NCBI RefSeq assembly: GCF_933775445.1
Contig: NC_065872.1
Coordinates: forward strand, 16,802,001 to 16,866,000
Length of the DNA: 64,000 bases
Reading direction: 5' to 3'
From: Argentina anserina
Taxonomy: Eukaryota; Streptophyta; Magnoliopsida; Rosales; Rosaceae
Part shown: positions 58,216 to 64,000 of the stretch, one piece after another
Numbering within the stretch: the first letter of the stretch is position 1
Layout: every line of letters begins with the position of its first letter
Notes under the pieces: generated by a model
The model's input: only the letters and a program-made list of their open reading frames with translations
Databases searched by the model: none
Told to the model about the DNA's origin: nothing
Made by a program: the position numbers and the translations under genes

Positions 58216-61200
58216 GTGGTTCCAACAGTAAAAGAACCAACACTTGTGGTTCCAGAGGTAGTTGATGTTGCGGCAGTGGTTACTCCTCCAAAGGCCCATC
58301 AGGAGCAATCGCTAACGGAGTATCTCAGAAGCAAGTTCCCCTCGCGAACACCTGCTGGGTCAATTCCGGACGACAATATGGGAGAACCAGGTTGTAATGA
58401 GCAGGGGTTAGAATTTTCTGATCCAGACGACGAGCTTGAGGAAGGTTATGATGAAGAAATGACAGCTACCCCAGACTGCAACATGTTTAACCTTTATCAT
58501 GAAGATAGCGTCGAGGAAAGAATACCGGGGCTAGATACTGTTCCTAGTTGCAACATGGTGTTCACTTTGCCCTCGAAATTTGCTCTTCCAAGGCCGATGT
58601 CATCTCATCTATTCATCGGAGGTGAGACACATGCCCAGGAGGTGGGTACAGTCGCAGAGTTGTCATCTACAGAGGTGCCAACTGTTGATAAAGACACGAG
58701 AAAAGAGGAAGCTTCTAAATCTCACACGATGACAGAGCTCCAAAGATTCTTTATGATGTTCACAAAGCCTACAGCTACCATGACTCAGCACATTAAACCC
58801 TTATATATATCAGCAGAGATGGAAGGTAAGAGAGTGAACAAAATCATCGTCGATGGCGGTGCAACAATTAGCATTATTGCATTAAAGACAGTCGAAGCAC
58901 TTGGCATTGCAAAGGAAAAGGTTCTCAGTAGCAATCTTAAGGTCAGGAGTTTTGCTGGCAACTTAACTAAGACCTTGGGAGTGTTGATCCTCAAAGTCAA
59001 GATAGGACCTTCTGAGCTGTTCCAGACATTCTTCGTTACAGATTGCACTGCTCCATACAGCATCATACTAGGCAGGGATTGGATACATAGAGCTTACTGC
59101 ATCCCTTCTACTCTACACCAAGAAATACTGATGTGGGATCCCACAACTGATAAGGCAGAGCTAGTGAGAGCAGATGATCGACCATACTCAGTCGCTTCCT
59201 GCATTTTGGATGTGGAGTACTATTATGGTGACATGAGGCCTCTAGGAGTTGCCGGAATCGATACGAAGGATCGTCCAGTTGGGGTGACTTCTACAGAATT
59301 GACACAATGGGGTTTAGTACATGTCAAAGCAGATATAAACAGACCTGGCTTCATCGTGAAAACAAAATATAATCATCCATGAGTACATCACTGGCTAAGG
59401 AGCAAGAGCAGGCCTATGTGTCCTTTCTCCAACGTTTATCTATTTACAGAGAGGAACATGAGGCTTGGGGGGCAGTGACGCTAGTCGAGTGCATTGAGGA
59501 TGATTTAACTGAGGTACAAGCAGAGGAGGAGTTCATTCAACCAGCACCAGCAGCTTTGGATGACACTCCACCTAAAGTGAAAGATTCAGTGGAAAAGATC
59601 AATCTTGGGACTACAGAAGAACCCATTGAGGTTGGAATAAGTAAACACTTGGATGAGGAACTGAGACAACGTTTGATAGAGTTGTTGCAAGAGTTCCGCG
59701 ATTGTTTTGCTGAGAAATTTGAGGACATGCCGGGCTTGTCACCAGATTTGGTTTGCCATCGCTTGCCCATAATGGAAGGGTACAAGCCTGTAGAACAAAG
59801 TCCACGGCGAATGAGTGCAGATACAGCAGCAGCAGTCAAGAAAGAGGTTCAAAACATGTTTCAAGCCGGTATTATCCGACCAGCTAAATATTCTTAGTGG
59901 TTGTCGAACATAATACCAATACGGAAGAAGAATGGCAAAATTCGCGTTTGTGTCGACTATAGGAATCTTAATGTTTTAACACCGAAAGATGTTTATCCCA
60001 TGCCTGTGGCAGATGTGTTGGTAGATGCAGTCGTAGGACACGAGCTACTATCTTTTATGGATGACACAGCTGGTTATCACCAGATTCCTGGTTATGAACT
60101 GGACAGGCACAAAACAGCGTTTAGATGCCCAGGGTTCACTGGAGTGTTTGAGTATAACAATATGCCATTTGGTCTGACCAATGCAGGGGCTACGTACCAG
60201 CGAGCAATGAACCTGATTTTCAATAATGTGCTGGGGGGCATTCTCAAAGTGTATATCGATGACGTGGTGGTCAAGTCTACGAAGAAAGAAGATTACATCG
60301 AGAATTTAAGGACAGTGTTCACCAGGATGAGAGAGCACAAGCTCAGGATGAACCCAGCTAAGTGCATTTTTGGGGTTCGAGAAGGAGACTTCTTGGGTTT
60401 CATAGTGCATGAAAGGGGTATTGAAGTTGCGGAGGACAAGGCAAAAGCGGTTCTAGACGCCAGCACCTAGGAACAAGAAGGAACTTCAGAGTTTGCTTGG
60501 GAAAATAAACTTACTTCGACGCTTTATTTCTAATTCCGCTGGCAAAACCGCAGTTTTTTTTCCTTTGCTGAAGCTTAAAGCAGATCAGGAGTTTCAGTGG
60601 GGACTTGCGCAACAGACAGCTTTTGATAAAATCAATGAATACCTTACTCATCCACATGTTCTTAGACCCCCACGGCCTGGCATACCGTTGAAGCTATACA
60701 TCTCGGCTTTCCCCTACTCAATAGCAGGACTCTTAGCACAAGATGGTGACGGAGAGGGGGGCAAGAAGATTGAACATGCAGTTTATTACCTGAGCCGAAC
60801 CTTATTAGAGGTTGAAACTAGATACTCGCCAATTGAGAGGTTGTGTTTAGCTTTGTACTTTGCTTGTACTAAGCTCCGCCATTATATGCTGTCTTTCACT
60901 ACAGTGGTGGTGGCACAAACTGATTTAGTGAAGTACATGCTTACCAGACCTATGGTTAGGGGTCGGATTGGCAAGTGGATCTTGGCGCTATCAAAGTTCT
61001 CTTTACAATATACACCTTTAAAGGCGCTCACAGGACAGGCAGTGTCCGACTTTTTGTTGTATCATCCTATTATGGAGAACCTCGAAGACCAGAACTTGGT
61101 TGTCTCCTTGGTTCACACTCAGCCTTGGGTTCTGTATTTTGATGGCAGCAGCACTGATCATTTATCAAGGGCCGGTGTTGCATTGGTTAACCCTTCCGGA

Positions 61201-62913
61201 GTAAGACATTGTTATTCCTTTCAACTAGAACGGAAGTGCACTAACAATCAAGCGGAATATGAGGCAATCATCATTGGCCTGGAACTTTTGCTTGATCTGG
61301 AAGTAAACGAGGTGGAAGTATTAGGTGATTCACTCATAGTCATTAACCAGCTCAAGGGTGTCTACAAGTGCAACAATTTTACATTACTCCCTTTTTGGGA
61401 ACGAGCATCGGAGTTATTAGACCAATTTGCAGACGTGGTGCTTGATTATATTCATAGGGAACGAAATTTCGTTGCAATGAATTAGCACAGTTGGCTACTG
61501 GCATTCGCTTGGCAGATGGCATTCGCGAGAGGATTCTGAAGGTTCAGAGACGCACATTACCTTCCTTTATGGCAAGGAAAGAAGTTAGCGATGAATGGTT
61601 AGTTGTTGTTATCAACACTATTGACGTAGATTGGCGACAACCGATTATCCAATACCTCACTGATCCTTCTGCACCGATGGACAAGAGGGTTAGATATTTT
61701 ACAACTACTACGTCTTTCGAGGCGGTGAACTATTGCGCAGGGCAGAAGACGGCTTGTACCTGCGATGCATCTATGGAGCTGAGGCTAAGGGGTGCTTACG
61801 AGAGGTTCATTGTGGCAATTGTGGTTCTCACCAAGCTGGTCCAAAGATGAGATGGCTCATTCACCGATATGGTTTATATTGGCCTACCATGCTCAAGGAC
61901 TGCATCAGCTTTGCGCAAGGTTGCATGAATGTCAAATGCATGGGCCAATCCAGCATGTGCCAGACGTTCCTCTGCAACCAATAATTAAACTTTGGCCAGG
62001 GCGTGGTTGGGCTTTAGACTTCATTGGGGAGATTCATCCAAATTCTTCCTTACAGCACAAGCACATTCTCCTGGCTACAGATTTCTTCACCAAGTGGGTC
62101 GAGACTATACCAGTCAAGACGACGTCTTCAGAGGTGATCACTGACTTTATCTTCAAATATATTATCACCAGGTATGGCATTCCAGAGTGTTTGGTAGCAG
62201 ACAGGGGGGCAGGTTTCATGGCTGAAAGGACTCAGAAGTTCTTAGCTGGCTATGGTATCAGGTTCCTGCATTCCAGTCCTTATTATGCTAAATCGAATGG
62301 CCAAGCAGAAGCTAGCAACCGCATGATTATGTCTATCCTTAAACGAATGTTGGATGCAAATCCGCGCTCTTGGCATACCGAATTGGATCACACATTATGG
62401 GCTTATCGAACTTCCAAAAGAACTCCAACCGATACTACACCTTATGTCTTGATGTATTGACATGATGCAGTACTTCCCATTGAGATTAATGTTCAGTCGT
62501 TGAGGGTTCGCGAGCAGCACCAGTTGATTGGCGAAGACTATGTCCAGGCTATGTATCAAGAACATGAAGACTTGGATTCTCGCCGGGTGGAAGCTCTCGA
62601 TAGCCTTATGGCAGAAAAGAAGAAGATAGCACGGCTATATGACAAATGCACGAGAGGACGCAGCTTTGGCGTTGGAGACTTAGTGTGGAAAGCTTGTTTT
62701 CCCTACGGTGAGCGAGTTGATGGTCGTGGTAAATGGTCTGCTAAATGGGAAGGTCATTTTGTGATTGATCGAGTAATGGGCAAAGGCGCTTACTACCTTC
62801 GCGACACTGATGGGAATGTTCATAGAAATCCCATGAATGGTCGTCATCTTAAGAAGTACTTTCCTAGTGTTTGGGAGTATGAAGATCCACCGGCAGCGGT
62901 GCAAGCAAAGTAA
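58216..62913 (+). pseudogene. Gypsy pol polyprotein, broken
   Basis: Protease (58216-59382): KIIVDGGATISII, with the Tat-type VDGGA in place of DSG. RT (59379-60470): VCVDYRNLN, FMDDTAGYHQIP, then the active site YIDDVVVKS. RNase H 1 (60493-61050): YYLSRTLLEVETRYSPIE. RNase H 2 (61130-61470): LYFDGSSTDHLSRAGVALV, NNQAEYEAIIIGLELL and VLGDSLIVINQLKGVY. Integrase (61730-62460): a HHCC-like start, then GWALDFIGEI, LVADRGAGFM and SNGQAEASNRM, which keep D, D and E. The tail (62500-62913) has FGVGDLVWK. Breaks: TAG 59895, a frameshift at 60466-60493, another at 61480, another near 61850, and TGA 62458. Confidence 0.87.
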
Positions 62914-62970
62914 TTGGTGTTCGGACTTAGTGTTTCCTTGGTTCTCATCCTTTCAACCACGTAAACAGGG

Positions 62971-64000
62971 GGCAACACCATGGATAATCAGTACTTAACG
63001 GTCGTGGGCCCAAGAAATTTTGAGGCTCGCGAGTAGCACTTATGGTCGCGAGTGTTACTAACGGTCGCAAGCCCAAAAATTTTTTGAAACTAAAATTTCG
63101 AGTTTCTGAAACTTTATGAGTTTCCTCATTATGCTCCGGCATTTTTGTAACAACGTTGGACCAATACCTGTGGTCAAGAATTTGTTGTAACTTTTGTTGC
63201 GCAGTAATAAAACAATACACGTGTTTTTGAAATAAGTTGTGTTTTATTCATATGACTTTGTGGCCAGAAACTTTACACAAGATCTATATTATTACATATG
63301 AGCCTTAACAAGCTCTGATACCATCTATGCTAAGTGGACAGGTCTTCGCGATTTCTCCTGTTCATCCCACCACCACGAGAAACTCGAGATTAAGCTGTAC
63401 CATTTGAAGGCCAATTTGAACCAGCTTGGTGCCAAACATAGGTTCTAATTGGAAGACTGGTGGTAGCATGAGGGATCCATAGCCTTGATTTGTAAACTTC
63501 TCCCCGCACTCCGTTAGAGAAGGGAGATTGGAGGATATTGCACATAGAAGATGCAACAGCTCGCATCGCGTATCAAAAGAGGTACGTAACGAGCATGAAG
63601 CACATATTGGCCCTGGTCCTGAATTTGGATGCCTGCTTCCTGATGCTCGGCGATTAAACAATAATAAACGGGCCGCAGGAAGGGCTGCCATTTCCTCTCT
63701 CACTTGTAATCCTTCACTGGAAACAACTTTTAATGCAGGACAGATCCCTAGTGCTGAACTACAAAGAAGGGAGGATGTGAGGGTGGAATAAGACTCCCAC
63801 CTCACATTTGAGGGTAGAATAAGACTCTCAAAACTTGTTATTGAGTTTGCAAATCTAGGGGATGAAACTTAAGAAACCTAAGGGGTTTCGAAGGAGGAAA
63901 TGGAACATACATGGTTGGAGGCTGCAGAAGAGAGCGTTGTGTGTTCTTTCCTTAGGGTTTCGTTTTATAGTAGAAGAAACTGGGATTCAAGGGCTGAGAT
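62971..64000. other. 3' sequence of the gypsy element and an unassigned retroelement-like end
   Basis: 62971-63235 reads as gypsy 3' non-coding sequence. From 63240 the composition changes. A minus-strand open frame at 63805-63362 (147 codons) has no recognised family. GCTCTGATACCA at 63312-63323 is the complement of a retroelement primer-binding site. TTTTATA at 63963-63969 would be a TATA box on the minus strand. A minus-strand copia-type LTR running past the window edge is possible. Confidence 0.4.

Larger units (their letters stand above)
54179..62970 (+). mobile_element. Tat-lineage Ty3/gypsy retrotransposon, decayed
   Basis: Left LTR 54179-54989, then a leader beginning TTTGGCACGCCCAGTGGGAC as in Tat/Ogre-type elements. 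Coding order is gag, protease, RT, RNase H, a second (archaeal-type) RNase H, integrase. The dual RNase H is a Tat-clade mark. No chromodomain is seen. A purine-rich ACAGGGGGCA at 62966 may be the polypurine tract. No second LTR is found by 64000. Many stops and frameshifts show it is dead. Confidence 0.88.

Noticed and set aside
63362..63805. A 147-codon minus-strand open frame as a host gene
   Set aside because: No recognised domain. Retroelement-like signals flank it and it has open frames on both strands. Kept only as an unassigned region.
1..64000. A CRISPR array, operon or other prokaryotic system
   Set aside because: Regular repeats in the window are microsatellites, LTRs or tandem duplications without unique equal-length spacers, and all genes are eukaryotic.

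Overview
This is eukaryotic nuclear DNA from a land plant, most likely a eudicot. The genes are split by AT-rich GT-AG introns. They encode plant families (PSI-type, MACPF, VQ, SWIB-Plus3-GYF), and the space between them is filled with plant transposons (hAT, Mutator-like, copia, Tat-type gypsy, TRIM, L1-type LINE). The species cannot be read from the sequence. Exon limits given here were found by reading frame, splice signals and family similarity, with no transcript data.

Five host genes look intact. (1) A PSK-SIMULATOR-like gene on the minus strand, cut by the left edge (exons between 295 and 1399). (2) A head-to-head MACPF gene (2384-6872, seven exons, 600 aa). (3) A CLPTM1-family membrane protein on the minus strand (9313-16598, twelve exons, 601 aa). 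It has a 38-nt microexon and one GC-AG intron. (4) A VQ-motif protein (48735-49286) whose leader carries 30-bp repeats and an overlapping upstream ORF. (5) A SWIB/Plus3/GYF protein on the minus strand (49542-53714, six exons, 549 aa) with one apparent U12-type AT-AC intron. A small secreted eight-cysteine peptide gene (28278-28559, minus) is also intact.

From 16.6 to 48 kb the window is mostly repeats and broken genes. The cysteine-rich peptide gene lies in a duplicated segment (about 24.6-30.1 kb and 45.4-47.5 kb). In the left copy, a 3.3-kb decayed hAT transposon sits in the gene's 3' flank, and two Mutator-like non-autonomous elements sit upstream. In the right copy, the gene is split by a 986-bp hAT-like element that carries an intron-less, in-frame fragment of the autophagy gene ATG8. 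Comparing the two copies gives empty sites for the insertions. Elsewhere lie a complete 614-bp TRIM with perfect target duplication inside a histone-deacetylase pseudogene, a 3.03-kb solo LTR with perfect target duplication and an internal TACGTA-rich tandem array, copia remnants, a small hAT-like element, and a 5'-truncated LINE.

From 54.2 kb onward the window is a decayed Tat-lineage gypsy element with a left LTR, gag, protease, RT, RNase H, a second RNase H and integrase, interrupted by many stops and frameshifts. Its right LTR is not in the window. The most interesting points are the ATG8-carrying hAT element, the AT-AC intron, the nested empty-site history, and several tiny poly(A)-bearing insertions flanked by 11-15 bp duplications.
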